From Paenarthrobacter nicotinovorans (GTDB taxonomy: Bacteria > Actinomycetota > Actinomycetes > Actinomycetales > Micrococcaceae): DNA of 64,000 nt. The notes under the pieces were generated by a model. It was not told the DNA's origin. It saw only the letters and a program-made list of their open reading frames with translations, and made no database searches. A program made the position numbers and the translations under genes. Positions 1-8,897 of the stretch are shown one piece after another. Within the stretch, counting starts at the first letter, position 1, and every line of letters starts with the position of its first letter. The DNA lies in NCBI RefSeq assembly GCF_021919345.1, contig NZ_CP089293.1, forward strand, positions 2,356,001-2,420,000, written 5' to 3'.

Positions 1-416
1 AAGGCTTCGCGACGACAGAATACCTGGGCGCCGCTTTGCTTGACCTTTCCTGGCATGTGCTTTCCCAAGCCGACGTACCCGGGGATGTTCTGGCGTTCGA
101 AGCCAAGGCACTTGCCGAGGCATCCGTTGCCCACCCTTTGATCCCGCCGCGTTACCGCAGCGGCTATTTCCAGCACATCTTCGCCGGCGCGGGCTACGCA
201 GCCGGGTACTACTCGTACATCTGGAGTGAGGTCCTCGATGCGGACACGGTGGAATGGTTCAAGGAAAACGGCGGGTTGACCCGCGCCAACGGTGACCGGT
301 TCAGGTCCGAACTGCTCTCACGGGGCAACAGCCGTGACCCTCTGGAGTCATTCCGCTTGTTCCGCGGACGCGACGCCGAACTGGCACCACTCCTGAAGCG
401 CCGCGGCCTCGACTAG
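1..416 (+). CDS. M3 family metallopeptidase (peptidyl-dipeptidase Dcp-like), C-terminal part
   Basis: This is the 3' end of a gene that begins left of the window; the open frame is already running at base 3 (reads GFATTEYLGAALLD). About 137 residues remain. The segment HIFAGAGYAAGYYSYIWSEV matches the conserved Gly/Tyr-rich C-terminal motif of M3A zinc oligopeptidases (Dcp, oligopeptidase A), where the Tyr residues contact substrate. The HExxH zinc site would lie upstream and cannot be checked. The family cleaves short peptides in the cytoplasm. The gene converges on pdxS, with a strong hairpin between them. Confidence 0.85.
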   Translation, partial: GFATTEYLGAALLDLSWHVLSQADVPGDVLAFEAKALAEASVAHPLIPPRYRSGYFQHIFAGAGYAAGYYSYIWSEVLDADTVEWFKENGGLTRANGDRFRSELLSRGNSRDPLESFRLFRGRDAELAPLLKRRGLD

Positions 417-420
417 GAAC

Positions 421-460
421 GACGGCGGCCGACCACCCTTGGGGGTGGCCGGCCGCCGCC
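421..460. terminator. Bidirectional hairpin terminator between the M3 peptidase gene and pdxS
   Basis: A long GC-rich inverted repeat: arms 423-438 and 443-458 pair with one mismatch around a 4-base TTGG loop. It sits just after the peptidase stop (414-416) and just past the pdxS stop (474), so it can serve both converging genes. There is no clear T-run on either side, as is common in high-GC actinobacteria. Confidence 0.65.
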
Positions 461-473
461 GTACGGTTAGCTG

Positions 474-1400
474 TTACCAGCCGCGCTCTGCGAGGCGGTG
501 GGGCTGCGGGATTTCGTCGACGTTGATGCCGACCATCGCTTCGCCCAGGCCGCGGGAGACCTTGGCGATAACATCGGGGTCATCGTAGAACGTGGTGGCC
601 TTGACGACGGCGGCGGCACGCTCTGCCGGGTTGCCGGACTTGAAGATACCCGAACCGACGAACACGCCATCGGCACCGAGCTGCATCATCATAGCCGCAT
701 CAGCCGGGGTCGCGATGCCACCGGCAGTGAACAACACCACCGGAAGCTTGCCCGTGGCAGCGATTTCCTTGACCAGCTCATACGGGGCCTGCAGCTCCTT
801 GGCCGCAACATACAGCTCGTCCTCGGGAAGGGCGGCGAGCTTGGCGATCTCGGACCGGATCTTGCGCATGTGACCGGTAGCGTTGGAAACATCGCCGGTA
901 CCGGCTTCGCCCTTGGACCGGATCATCGCCGCGCCCTCGTTGATACGGCGCAACGCCTCACCGAGGTTGGTGGCACCACAAACGAAGGGAACGGTGAAGT
1001 TCCACTTGTCGATGTGGTTGATGTAGTCCGCCGGGGTCAGGACCTCGGACTCATCGATGTAGTCAACACCGAGGGACTGCAGGACCTGGGCTTCGACGAA
1101 GTGGCCGATACGGGCCTTGGCCATCACCGGGATGGACACGGCAGCGATGATCTGATCGATCATGTCCGGATCGGACATGCGGGACACGCCACCCTGGGCG
1201 CGGATATCAGCCGGGACACGCTCAAGCGCCATCACGGCGACCGCACCGGCATCCTCGGCGATGCGGGCCTGCTCGACGTTAACGACGTCCATGATGACGC
1301 CGCCCTTGAGCATCTCAGCCATGCCCCGCTTAACGCGGCTGCTGCCCGTGACGCTGTTCGCGGACGAACCGGCTTCGTTGCTTACATCTGGTGTAGACAC
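474..1400 (-). CDS. pdxS: Pyridoxal 5'-phosphate synthase lyase subunit PdxS
   Basis: 308 residues, the normal size for PdxS/SNZ. The enzyme makes PLP from ribose 5-phosphate, glyceraldehyde 3-phosphate and ammonia supplied by the glutaminase PdxT. The beta-barrel motifs are all visible: [11 protein letters not shown] at 30-40, the Schiff-base lysine K95 in [11 protein letters not shown], the second lysine K163 in [18 protein letters not shown], and the phosphate-binding [15 protein letters not shown] region near 245. The start is GTG at 1400 with AGGGG just upstream. pdxT, which usually follows pdxS in actinobacteria, is not next to it; a terminator and the converging peptidase gene occupy that position. 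Confidence 0.97.
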   Translation of the reverse strand: MSTPDVSNEAGSSANSVTGSSRVKRGMAEMLKGGVIMDVVNVEQARIAEDAGAVAVMALERVPADIRAQGGVSRMSDPDMIDQIIAAVSIPVMAKARIGHFVEAQVLQSLGVDYIDESEVLTPADYINHIDKWNFTVPFVCGATNLGEALRRINEGAAMIRSKGEAGTGDVSNATGHMRKIRSEIAKLAALPEDELYVAAKELQAPYELVKEIAATGKLPVVLFTAGGIATPADAAMMMQLGADGVFVGSGIFKSGNPAERAAAVVKATTFYDDPDVIAKVSRGLGEAMVGINVDEIPQPHRLAERGW

Positions 1401-1613
1401 AAAAACCCCTATGGGTAGATAAACGACCTTCTTGCCGGAGGCACGCGCAGCACACGACCGCGTTCAGCGCACACCGGGTTTCAGGTCAAGGTGACCAAGT
1501 ACTAGTAATAGTAGTCGCACGTTGCATGGCGGCAGTACATTCATTACCGCCTTGCAGGGCAACAAACAGGGGTGTGGTAGGACACCTGCACAATCGGCGG
1601 GAGCCGACTCTGG

Positions 1614-2240
1614 TCAGATGCCAGTTCCCTCGGCCTCTGCCATGGCCTGCTTGCGGACCGTAGCCATTCTTTGGACGACCGTGACCATACTGGCCAGTGC
1701 CAGCAGGACCAGGGTTGCAAACAGCACCACGCGTGGAAGTCCCAAGCCCGTGAGTCCGGTAATCAGCAGGACCGAGGCCAGCCGTTCAGCCCGTTCCGCG
1801 ATTCCTACGCTCGCCTTGTAGCCGAGCGATTCCGCTTTGGCCCTGGCATAGGACACAACCATGCCCAGGACCAGGCAGACGACGGCGGCCGTTCCGATCG
1901 AGGTGTCCTTGCCGCCGGTGAAGAACCAGATGGTGAGGCCAGCGAAGATGGCACCATCGGCCAGGCGGTCCAACGTGGAATCAAGGAAGTTCCCCCAGCC
2001 GCCGCTGTTGCCTTGCAGCCGGGCCATGATGCCGTCCACGACGTCCGAGAAAGCGAAGAACGCAACCACCACAGAACCCCACCACAAGTGGCCCAAGGGG
2101 TAGAGGATGAGTCCGCCCAGGATGACGCCGGCGGTGCCCGCAATAGTGACCGCGTCAGGTGACACGCCGATCCTCAGGAGCCAGCGCGCCAAAGGGGTAA
2201 AGAGTGAAGTGAAGAAGCCGCGCGCATGCCTATTGAGCAT
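1614..2240 (-). CDS. pgsA: CDP-alcohol phosphatidyltransferase (phosphatidylinositol-phosphate synthase type)
   Basis: 208-residue integral membrane enzyme with several hydrophobic helices. The full CDP-alcohol phosphotransferase signature is present: D66-x2-D69-G70-x2-A73-R74-x8-G83-x3-D87-x3-D91, which binds metal and the CDP-diacylglycerol substrate. In actinobacteria the gene in the thrS-HIT-pgsA context makes phosphatidylinositol phosphate from CDP-diacylglycerol and inositol 1-phosphate; the product assignment rests on that context. It overlaps the end of the HIT gene by 11 bases, indicating translational coupling. The phosphatidylinositol-mannoside genes that follow pgsA in mycobacteria are not here. 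Confidence 0.88.
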   Translation of the reverse strand: MLNRHARGFFTSLFTPLARWLLRIGVSPDAVTIAGTAGVILGGLILYPLGHLWWGSVVVAFFAFSDVVDGIMARLQGNSGGWGNFLDSTLDRLADGAIFAGLTIWFFTGGKDTSIGTAAVVCLVLGMVVSYARAKAESLGYKASVGIAERAERLASVLLITGLTGLGLPRVVLFATLVLLALASMVTVVQRMATVRKQAMAEAEGTGI

Positions 2241-2829
2241 TCGACTCCCCCGGCCAGGCTTCGGCCACTAGTTTGCGGACCTCGTCCAAGGTCTGCGTGA
2301 TGGCTTTGGTCTGGGCGATGATGGGAAAGAAATTGCCGTCCCCGCCCCAGCGCGGAACTACGTGCTGGTGAAGATGGGCAGCGATGCCCGCCCCGCCGGT
2401 AACACCTTGGTTCATGCCCAGGTTGAAACCGCTGGGATTCGAAACCTTCCGGAGCACACGCATGGCGGTCTGGGTAAGATCAGCGAACTCCGCTGTCTCT
2501 TCCACCGTAATATCCGTGTAGTCGGGGACGTGGCGGTAGGGGCAGATCAGCAGGTGGCCCGGGTTGTACGGGAACAGGTTGAGCACGACATAGCAGGTCT
2601 TTCCCCGGTGGACGATGAGCGATTCCTCGTCAGAGCGGGTCGGCCCTACACAGAACGGGCAGTCATCCTTGTTCTTGAATTGATCCTGCCCGCCCTTGAT
2701 GTAGGCCATGCGGTGGGGAGTCCACAGGCGCTGAAACGCATCCGGAACGCCTGCGAGTCCGAAATCATCGGTTACGTCTGCGTCGCCCGGAAGGTCAGCT
2801 GCCGCGCCTGTGTTCTCCTGCACCGTCAC
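2230..2829 (-). CDS. HIT-domain nucleotide hydrolase/phosphorylase-like protein
   Basis: 199 residues. The histidine-triad motif H152-L-H154-Q-H156-V-V is intact; H154 should be the catalytic histidine that attacks the alpha phosphate of a nucleotide. C57-x2-C60 and H100 fit the zinc-binding positions seen in the Ap4A-phosphorylase-like HIT branch of actinobacteria. The first 30 residues are acidic and look like a flexible extension. It lies between thrS (13 bases upstream) and pgsA (11-base overlap), as in other actinobacteria. The exact nucleotide substrate cannot be read from sequence. Confidence 0.9.
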   Translation of the reverse strand: MTVQENTGAAADLPGDADVTDDFGLAGVPDAFQRLWTPHRMAYIKGGQDQFKNKDDCPFCVGPTRSDEESLIVHRGKTCYVVLNLFPYNPGHLLICPYRHVPDYTDITVEETAEFADLTQTAMRVLRKVSNPSGFNLGMNQGVTGGAGIAAHLHQHVVPRWGGDGNFFPIIAQTKAITQTLDEVRKLVAEAWPGESNAQ

Positions 2830-2841
2830 TTTTCCGTTCCG

Positions 2842-4851
2842 TCAGCTCTCGCGGTTCTTTACGGCGTCGACTATCCTGCGGACCGCTTCTTCCACGGGAA
2901 CGCCGTTATCCTGGCTGCCATCCCTGAACCGGAATGACACGGCGCCCGCTTCGGCATCCTCACCGCCGGCAATCAATACAAAGGGAATCTTGTCCTTGCT
3001 GGCAGTACGGATCTTCTTCGGGAAGCGATCCGAGGAAATGTCCACCTCGGCACGGATGCCTGCAGCCTTCAGCTGCCCGACGACGTCAAACATGTAGTCG
3101 TTGAATGCCTCGGCCACGGGAATGCCAACTACCTGGACCGGAGCAAGCCAGGCCGGGAAGGCCCCGGCATAGTGTTCGGTGAGCACACCCATGAAGCGTT
3201 CAACAGAACCGAAGAGTGCCCGGTGGATCATGACGGGACGCTGGCGCGTTCCGTCGGCCGCCTGGTATTCCAGTTCGAAGCGTTCGGGAAGATTGAAGTC
3301 CAGCTGGATGGTGGACATTTGCCAGGTCCGGCCCAGCGCGTCCTTCGCCTGAACCGAAATCTTCGGGCCGTAGAACGCGGCTCCACCCGGATCCGGCACG
3401 AGTTCCAGCCCGGAAGCGGCTGCAACCTCGGAAAGAGTACGGGTGGCTTCTTCCCAAGCGGCGTCGTCACCAACGAACTTCTCTTCGTTCTTGGTGGACA
3501 GTTCCAGGTAGAAATCGTCCAGGCCGTAGTCCTTGAGCAGGCCGAGGACGAAGTTCAGCGTGGTAGTGAGCTCGTCCTTCATCTGCTCGCGGGTGCAGTA
3601 GATGTGGGCATCGTCCTGTGTCATGCCGCGAACACGTGTCAGTCCATGCACAACGCCGGACTTCTCGTACCGGTACACCGAACCGAACTCGAACAGGCGC
3701 AACGGAAGTTCACGGTATGACCGGCCGCGAGAGCGGAAGATCAGGTTGTGCATGGGGCAGTTCATCGGCTTCAGGTAATAGTCCTGGGCCGGCTTGCGCA
3801 CCGTGCCGTCCTCGTTGAATTCGGCGTCCACCTGCATGGCGGGGAACATGCCGTCCTTGTACCAGTCAAGGTGGCCTGAGACCTCGTACAGGTGACCCTT
3901 GGTGATGTGGGGTGTGTAGACAAATTCGTAGCCGGCGTCCACGTGGCGTTGGCGGGAGTAGTCCTCCATCGCCTTGCGGATGATCCCGCCCTTGGGGTGG
4001 AACACCGGGAGGCCTGAGCCCAGTTCATCCGGGAAGGAGAACAGATCCAACTCGACACCGAGCTTGCGGTGGTCGCGGCGCTCAGCTTCGGCGATGCGCT
4101 CCTGGTAGGCCTTCAGTGCTTCCTTGGTAGGCCACGCGGTTCCGTAGATACGCTGCAATTGCTGGTTGTTCTGGTTGCCCAGCCAGTAGGCGGCCGAAGA
4201 ACGCGTCAGCGCAAAAGCGTTGGCGATGATCTTGGTGTTCGGAAGGTGCGGGCCGCGGCACAGATCGCACCAAACGCTTTCGCCGCTCTTCCTGTCCACG
4301 TTGTCGTAGATGGTGATGTCACCGGCGCCGACTTCGACGTTGACGCCTTCAGCGGCGTCGGAGGCGTCGTTCTTCTTGCCGAGCAGTTCCAGCTTGTAGG
4401 GTTCGCCGGCCATGGCTTCGCGCGCTTCGTCTTCGGTGACCACGCGGCGGACGAACTTCTGGTTCTGGTTGATGATCTTCTGCATCATCTTTTCCAGCTG
4501 GCGCAGGTCTTCCGGAGTGAAGGGCTCGGAGACATCGAAATCGAAATAGAAGCCGTCAGTGATGTACGGGCCGATGCCAAGCTTGGCATCAGGGCGCAGT
4601 TGCTGCACGGCCTGGGCCATGACGTGCGCGGTGGAGTGACGGAGGACGTTGAGGCCATCGGGAGATTCGATGGTGACACCTTCGACGTCGGCGTCGGCGG
4701 GGAGGACCTGGTCGAGGTCCTTGAGTTCGCCGTTGACACGGGCTACAACGACGTCGCGGCGCTCGAAGAAGAGTTCCGCGCCGGTAGTCCCTTCCGTCAC
4801 CTTTGTCTCTTCGCCATCGACGATGAGGGTGATCTGTTGGGCATCTGACAC
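2842..4851 (-). CDS. thrS: Threonine--tRNA ligase
   Basis: 669 residues, full length. An N-terminal TGS domain (about 1-65) is followed by the editing domain, whose [11 protein letters not shown] motif starts near residue 72, then the class II catalytic core. The zinc-ligand region [12 protein letters not shown] is present near 360, the motif 2 region contains [15 protein letters not shown], and the C-terminal anticodon-binding domain covers roughly the last 110 residues. It charges tRNA-Thr in the cytoplasm. Translation starts at GTG 4851, preceded by AGGAG at a good distance. It is the first gene of the leftward thrS-HIT-pgsA unit. Confidence 0.98.
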   Translation of the reverse strand: MSDAQQITLIVDGEETKVTEGTTGAELFFERRDVVVARVNGELKDLDQVLPADADVEGVTIESPDGLNVLRHSTAHVMAQAVQQLRPDAKLGIGPYITDGFYFDFDVSEPFTPEDLRQLEKMMQKIINQNQKFVRRVVTEDEAREAMAGEPYKLELLGKKNDASDAAEGVNVEVGAGDITIYDNVDRKSGESVWCDLCRGPHLPNTKIIANAFALTRSSAAYWLGNQNNQQLQRIYGTAWPTKEALKAYQERIAEAERRDHRKLGVELDLFSFPDELGSGLPVFHPKGGIIRKAMEDYSRQRHVDAGYEFVYTPHITKGHLYEVSGHLDWYKDGMFPAMQVDAEFNEDGTVRKPAQDYYLKPMNCPMHNLIFRSRGRSYRELPLRLFEFGSVYRYEKSGVVHGLTRVRGMTQDDAHIYCTREQMKDELTTTLNFVLGLLKDYGLDDFYLELSTKNEEKFVGDDAAWEEATRTLSEVAAASGLELVPDPGGAAFYGPKISVQAKDALGRTWQMSTIQLDFNLPERFELEYQAADGTRQRPVMIHRALFGSVERFMGVLTEHYAGAFPAWLAPVQVVGIPVAEAFNDYMFDVVGQLKAAGIRAEVDISSDRFPKKIRTASKDKIPFVLIAGGEDAEAGAVSFRFRDGSQDNGVPVEEAVRRIVDAVKNRES

Positions 4852-4979
4852 GGGTGTCTCCTATTCATAGTTAAGGCTTCATAGCTTGTGGCGTACGGGG
4901 ACCACAGCCAGCCACCGTCAATCGTATCCGCTCCGGCGAGGGCGGCCAAAGCAGCACGCCGGGCCGGGATTCAGGGTGT

Positions 4980-7900
4980 TCAGCTTCCCAGCCCGGTAAT
5001 GGCAAGGTTCCGTGTAATGCCGTGGAGGGGGCCGGGAATCGTGTATTCGTCCGTCGGCACTTCACCGCCGCGGATGATTTCCGGATAAGGAAGCGATTCG
5101 GGCCGGCCAAGGTCCCAGGCCTTGCTCGCGCTCAGGCTGATTCCCCTGGGACCTGTCCTCCTGGTGGTTCCCCGGATCAGCAGCAAGCGTGTGCCGAACA
5201 GCAACGGTCCCGATTCTTCCTGGGCTTCGTGGAAGAAAACCGAATCCACACATCCAGTGCCGTCATCGATACTGATGAAGACCACCCGCCGCCCACCGCG
5301 CATGGGAGGGGTTTGGGTGGCAACGCGCACCCCGGCCACCAGGACCTCCGTTCCGTTGCGCAAGCCAAGGAGTTGGTCGGCCGTCGTCACTCCCAATTTC
5401 GCCAGGAGGGGCCGGTGGCTTTCCATCAAGTGTTCGCTGACATCCACGGCCATGAGGTCAAGCTCTGCCCTGACATTTTCAATCATTGTGGTGGGAGGAA
5501 GTTCCGGGGCGAGGTTCTTCAGCTCGACATCTCCCAGTGCAAACGACAACTGCCCTTCGATGACACCGTTCGGTTTTTTTGAGGGATTGTTCTGCATGGC
5601 TTGGAGATGCTGGACAAGGTCAGCACGGTTCGCCTTTCCACCGGAGTCTTTGTGCAGGGCATCGAAGGCGCCGAGTTGGGCCAGTCTTTTGATGTTTGGC
5701 TTGCTCACCCTGGCCCGGGTCCTCAGATCGGCCAAAGAATCGAAGGGCTGCCCGGCAACGATCCTCTTCAGCTCAGCCTTTGAGAGCCCGTAGATACCCG
5801 ACAGGCTCAACCGGATGCCGAGTTTGCCGTTGTCCGGGCCTCCCACGATTTTCTCAACCCTGTACTCAGCCTGGCTCCGGTTGATGTCCAGCGGCAGGAT
5901 GGGAATACCGAGCCTGCGGGCTTCAGCCACCAATAGCCGCTTGGGGTACATCCCGGGATCATGCTCCCACAGGCCCGCCAGGAAGGCTTCGGGGTGATGG
6001 GCTTTCAGCCAGGCCGACTGGTAGGTAGGAACAGCAAAGGCAGCCCCGTGTGCCTTGCAGAACCCAAAGCTGCCAAAGGCCTTGAGCGTGCCCCAGACCT
6101 TGTCCACCACTTCAGGGGTGTAGCTCCTGATCGCTTCCCTACGGAAGTACTTCTCCACCTCGGGTTCACGGACTTCATCACCGAGTGCCCGCCGGAATTC
6201 ATCAGCCCTTGCCAGTCCGCACCCGGTCATGACATCGAAGGTCTTCAGGATCTGCTCATGGAACACCGTCACACCATGGGTTTCCTCCAAAACTGGTTTG
6301 AGGTCCTGATGCGGGTACACCTCAGGTGCAAAACCGTGCCTGTGCTCCAGGAAGGGACGCACCATATCCGACTTCATGGGCCCGGGCCGGAACAAAGAAA
6401 TATCAATGATGAGGTCGTTGAATTCACGCGGGGCCATCTTCCCGATGAGTTCCCGTTGACCCGGCGACTCGATCTGGAAACACCCCAGTGTGTGGGTGCT
6501 CCGGATCAGTTCAAACGTTGGCTCGTCGTCGAAAGGAACGGCGTTGAGCTCAATCCTCCCGTCCTCGTCAATGAAGTCCGGCCCTGAGCCTTCCGGTCCT
6601 GCCGGGTGCCTTCCAGCAGCAACCACTTCGGCTTTGGAAGGATGCAGCCGGATTACCTCCCTTACGGCGAAGGCCATTGCGCTTTGCATCCGTACACCCA
6701 GGACATCCAGTTTGAGCATGCCCATGGGATCCATGTCGTGTTTGTCGAACTGGCTCATGGGCAAGCCAAGGCCGCTGGGCTGGACAGGGGTCCGGTCAAG
6801 GAGGGTGGCATCTCCCAGGATGACGCCGCAAGGGTGCATGGAAATGTGCCGGGGCAGCCGGTCAAGCCTTTCGGTCAGGTCCACCAGGAGGTCGAGTTGC
6901 TGGTTCTCCTCCATTCCTCCGCGTTCCACCCGGCCGGCAAAGTCACGAAGCTCAGGCTTTTCCACCAGCGCTTCGCGGAATTTCCTTGCGGAGAATCTCC
7001 AGAGCTGCTTGGCGATATCGCTGACTTCGCCTTCATCCATCCCCAGCGCCATACCGGCATCCCTGACAGCACCACGTGCCCTGTACCCGTTCTGCATGCT
7101 CATGAGGGTCACCCGTTCAGACCCGAACCGATCAAAAATCTTCCGGTACACGTTGTGGCGTTCCGCGCTTTCGACGTCGATGTCGATGTCAGGAAGTGTT
7201 GACCGGCGTCCGGACAGAAACCGTTCAAAAATGAGGTCGTGGCGGATGGGATCAACCTGGCTGATGTCGATCAGGTAATTGACCAGGCTGGAGGCCCCTG
7301 AGCCACGTGCGGCAACCCTGACGCCCATGTCCAGGATCATCTTGGAAACCTCTGCCACGGTAAGGAAATAGGATCCGAAGCCGAGCCTGCCGATGATCCC
7401 CAGTTCGTGCTGCAGCCGCGAGCGCACCCGGTTCTCCGCTTCTGCACTGATGCCGGGGAAACGTCTGGTGATTCCTGCTTCGCAGCGTTGGGTCAGTTCC
7501 ACCATGGGGTGGTTGTCGATGCCAATGATGGAGGCCTCGGGAACGACGGGTTGTTTCCATCCCATGTCCGGAACGGGGTCAATCCGGCATTTGTCGGCGA
7601 GCGCTTCAGTGTTCGCGAGCAGTTTGTTCAGGCCGGCTTGTCCCAGGCCCGCTGCGTTCATGATTTCTTTGCCGAGCTGGAGCATGTGGTGGCGGTTTTT
7701 CAGCCATCCCTGCCCGGTGGGTTGGAGCATGGGCGCGGCGGAGAGCTCGGGGAGGGATTTCAGGGTGCGTGCTGAGTCCAGGACGTCGGCGGTTGCCGCG
7801 CCGTCCTGGGCGCAATAACGCACGGCGTTGCTGAGGATGGCGGGGACGTTGTATTCGAGGGCGAGTTTGAGCATGCGGACGGCATGGGCTGTGCTGAGGG

Positions 7901-8480
7901 GTTCGCCCGGTGCGCTGAGGTGGGACACGGTTTCGGCGACGATGGTGCCTGGTGGCATGGCGTCGATCCATTGTTTGAAGAGGGTTCTGGGCCTCAGGTA
8001 TTTTCGTCCGCCCATGGCTCTTCCGACATCGGAGTCCGGTCCGATCATGACCGTGAGGACGGGTTTGAGGGTTGTGGGGTCCAGGGTCCTGGAGGCAAGT
8101 TCTCCCCTGGTTACTGCTACGGGGACTGCTCCTCCGGCTTTTCCCGAGGTGCGTGCGTGGGCATCCGATACCAAGCGGCACAGTGCCCGGTATCCGGCAC
8201 CGTTGTTATGGCCGTGGGCCAGTACGACGACGCGTCCCGCGACCTGGGTGCGGTGGTCGCCGTCGTCGTCGAAGACTGCCAGGTCAACGCCGACTATGGG
8301 GTCGATGCCTGCGTCCATGCAGGCTTTGAGGTGTTTGACGGTGCCATAGAGGCCGTCCCTGTCTGTGCAGGCGAGCGCCGTTGCTCCGTCGGCTGCGGCT
8401 GTTTGGGCTAGTTCGTCGGGCCAGGAGACGCCGTAGTGCGCGCTGAAGGCGGTTGAGACGTGCAGGTGGGTAAAGCTCAA
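4980..8480 (-). CDS. dnaE2: Error-prone DNA polymerase DnaE2 (C-family, SOS mutagenesis)
   Basis: 1166 residues, close to the DnaE2 length and shorter than most DnaE1. A PHP-type domain occupies the N-terminus (LHVSTAFSAHYG). The polymerase active-site motif P430-D-I-D-I-D435 is intact, followed by the helix-hairpin-helix region around 880-940 and a C-terminal OB fold. In actinobacteria DnaE2 works with ImuA/ImuB in damage-induced translesion synthesis. The start is an unusual TTG at 8480, three bases after the stop of the DUF6504 gene, so translation is probably coupled. The LexA box at 8848-8863 should control both genes. No imuA or imuB is present in the window. Confidence 0.95.
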   Translation of the reverse strand: MSFTHLHVSTAFSAHYGVSWPDELAQTAAADGATALACTDRDGLYGTVKHLKACMDAGIDPIVGVDLAVFDDDGDHRTQVAGRVVVLAHGHNNGAGYRALCRLVSDAHARTSGKAGGAVPVAVTRGELASRTLDPTTLKPVLTVMIGPDSDVGRAMGGRKYLRPRTLFKQWIDAMPPGTIVAETVSHLSAPGEPLSTAHAVRMLKLALEYNVPAILSNAVRYCAQDGAATADVLDSARTLKSLPELSAAPMLQPTGQGWLKNRHHMLQLGKEIMNAAGLGQAGLNKLLANTEALADKCRIDPVPDMGWKQPVVPEASIIGIDNHPMVELTQRCEAGITRRFPGISAEAENRVRSRLQHELGIIGRLGFGSYFLTVAEVSKMILDMGVRVAARGSGASSLVNYLIDISQVDPIRHDLIFERFLSGRRSTLPDIDIDVESAERHNVYRKIFDRFGSERVTLMSMQNGYRARGAVRDAGMALGMDEGEVSDIAKQLWRFSARKFREALVEKPELRDFAGRVERGGMEENQQLDLLVDLTERLDRLPRHISMHPCGVILGDATLLDRTPVQPSGLGLPMSQFDKHDMDPMGMLKLDVLGVRMQSAMAFAVREVIRLHPSKAEVVAAGRHPAGPEGSGPDFIDEDGRIELNAVPFDDEPTFELIRSTHTLGCFQIESPGQRELIGKMAPREFNDLIIDISLFRPGPMKSDMVRPFLEHRHGFAPEVYPHQDLKPVLEETHGVTVFHEQILKTFDVMTGCGLARADEFRRALGDEVREPEVEKYFRREAIRSYTPEVVDKVWGTLKAFGSFGFCKAHGAAFAVPTYQSAWLKAHHPEAFLAGLWEHDPGMYPKRLLVAEARRLGIPILPLDINRSQAEYRVEKIVGGPDNGKLGIRLSLSGIYGLSKAELKRIVAGQPFDSLADLRTRARVSKPNIKRLAQLGAFDALHKDSGGKANRADLVQHLQAMQNNPSKKPNGVIEGQLSFALGDVELKNLAPELPPTTMIENVRAELDLMAVDVSEHLMESHRPLLAKLGVTTADQLLGLRNGTEVLVAGVRVATQTPPMRGGRRVVFISIDDGTGCVDSVFFHEAQEESGPLLFGTRLLLIRGTTRRTGPRGISLSASKAWDLGRPESLPYPEIIRGGEVPTDEYTIPGPLHGITRNLAITGLGS

Positions 8481-8483
8481 GGT

Positions 8484-8816
8484 TCACGCTGCTTCGTCTG
8501 GTTCGACGGATCGGGCCGGGGCGGCGTCGTGGATGCGGAGCAGTCTCCACCGGCCGCTGCCGAGGTGCCGAACCAGGTCCAGTGTGATGGCTTGGCCGCT
8601 CTGTTGTGGTTGAAGCTGGACCCGCCAGATCTCGTGGTCGACCAGGCCTGCGCCGCCGCCGATGGGTGCACGGTTTTCTTCGACCCACCATTGGCGGCGT
8701 TCGAACCAACGGACGGGCTCGTTGGTGACGGTGTAATGCGCCCCTTTCCATTGAACTTCCTGTGGCTGGCCTGTTTCCGTGCAGATCACTCCGACGGACT
8801 CGCTGAACAGCCCCAT
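8484..8816 (-). CDS. DUF6504-like protein of the SOS mutagenesis operon
   Basis: 110 residues from ATG 8816 (MGLFSESVGVICTETG). A longer reading from 8894 would run through the LexA box, so the shorter start is preferred; it has an AGGTG-type ribosome site about 8 bases upstream. The protein contains many Trp/Arg residues and ends in a WRLLRIHD segment, typical of the small DUF6504 proteins encoded next to imuB/dnaE2 in actinobacteria. Its function is unknown; position argues for a role with, or regulation together with, DnaE2. Confidence 0.8.
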   Translation of the reverse strand: MGLFSESVGVICTETGQPQEVQWKGAHYTVTNEPVRWFERRQWWVEENRAPIGGGAGLVDHEIWRVQLQPQQSGQAITLDLVRHLGSGRWRLLRIHDAAPARSVEPDEAA

Positions 8817-8847
8817 TTCACACCTCGTTACGCCGGTCCGGTTTGAT

Positions 8848-8863
8848 TCGAAAGTATGTTCGA
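8848..8863 (-). promoter_or_regulatory. LexA (SOS) box upstream of DUF6504-dnaE2
   Basis: The 16-mer TCGAAAGTATGTTCGA matches the actinobacterial SOS consensus TCGAAC-N4-GTTCGA with one mismatch (sixth base A for C). Outer bases extend the palindrome to TTCGAA at each side. It ends 32 bases upstream of ATG 8816, an ideal position for repression. Confidence 0.88.
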
Positions 8864-8897
8864 ATAATTCCAGTTTACGCCGACGTACGGGCAAAAC

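Noticed and set aside
498..1418. 306-residue plus-strand frame opposite pdxS
   Set aside because: Antisense shadow of a highly conserved gene.
1490..1530. TACTAGTA-type palindrome upstream of pdxS as operator
   Set aside because: Only an 8-base exact palindrome, with no linked regulator gene; too short to call.
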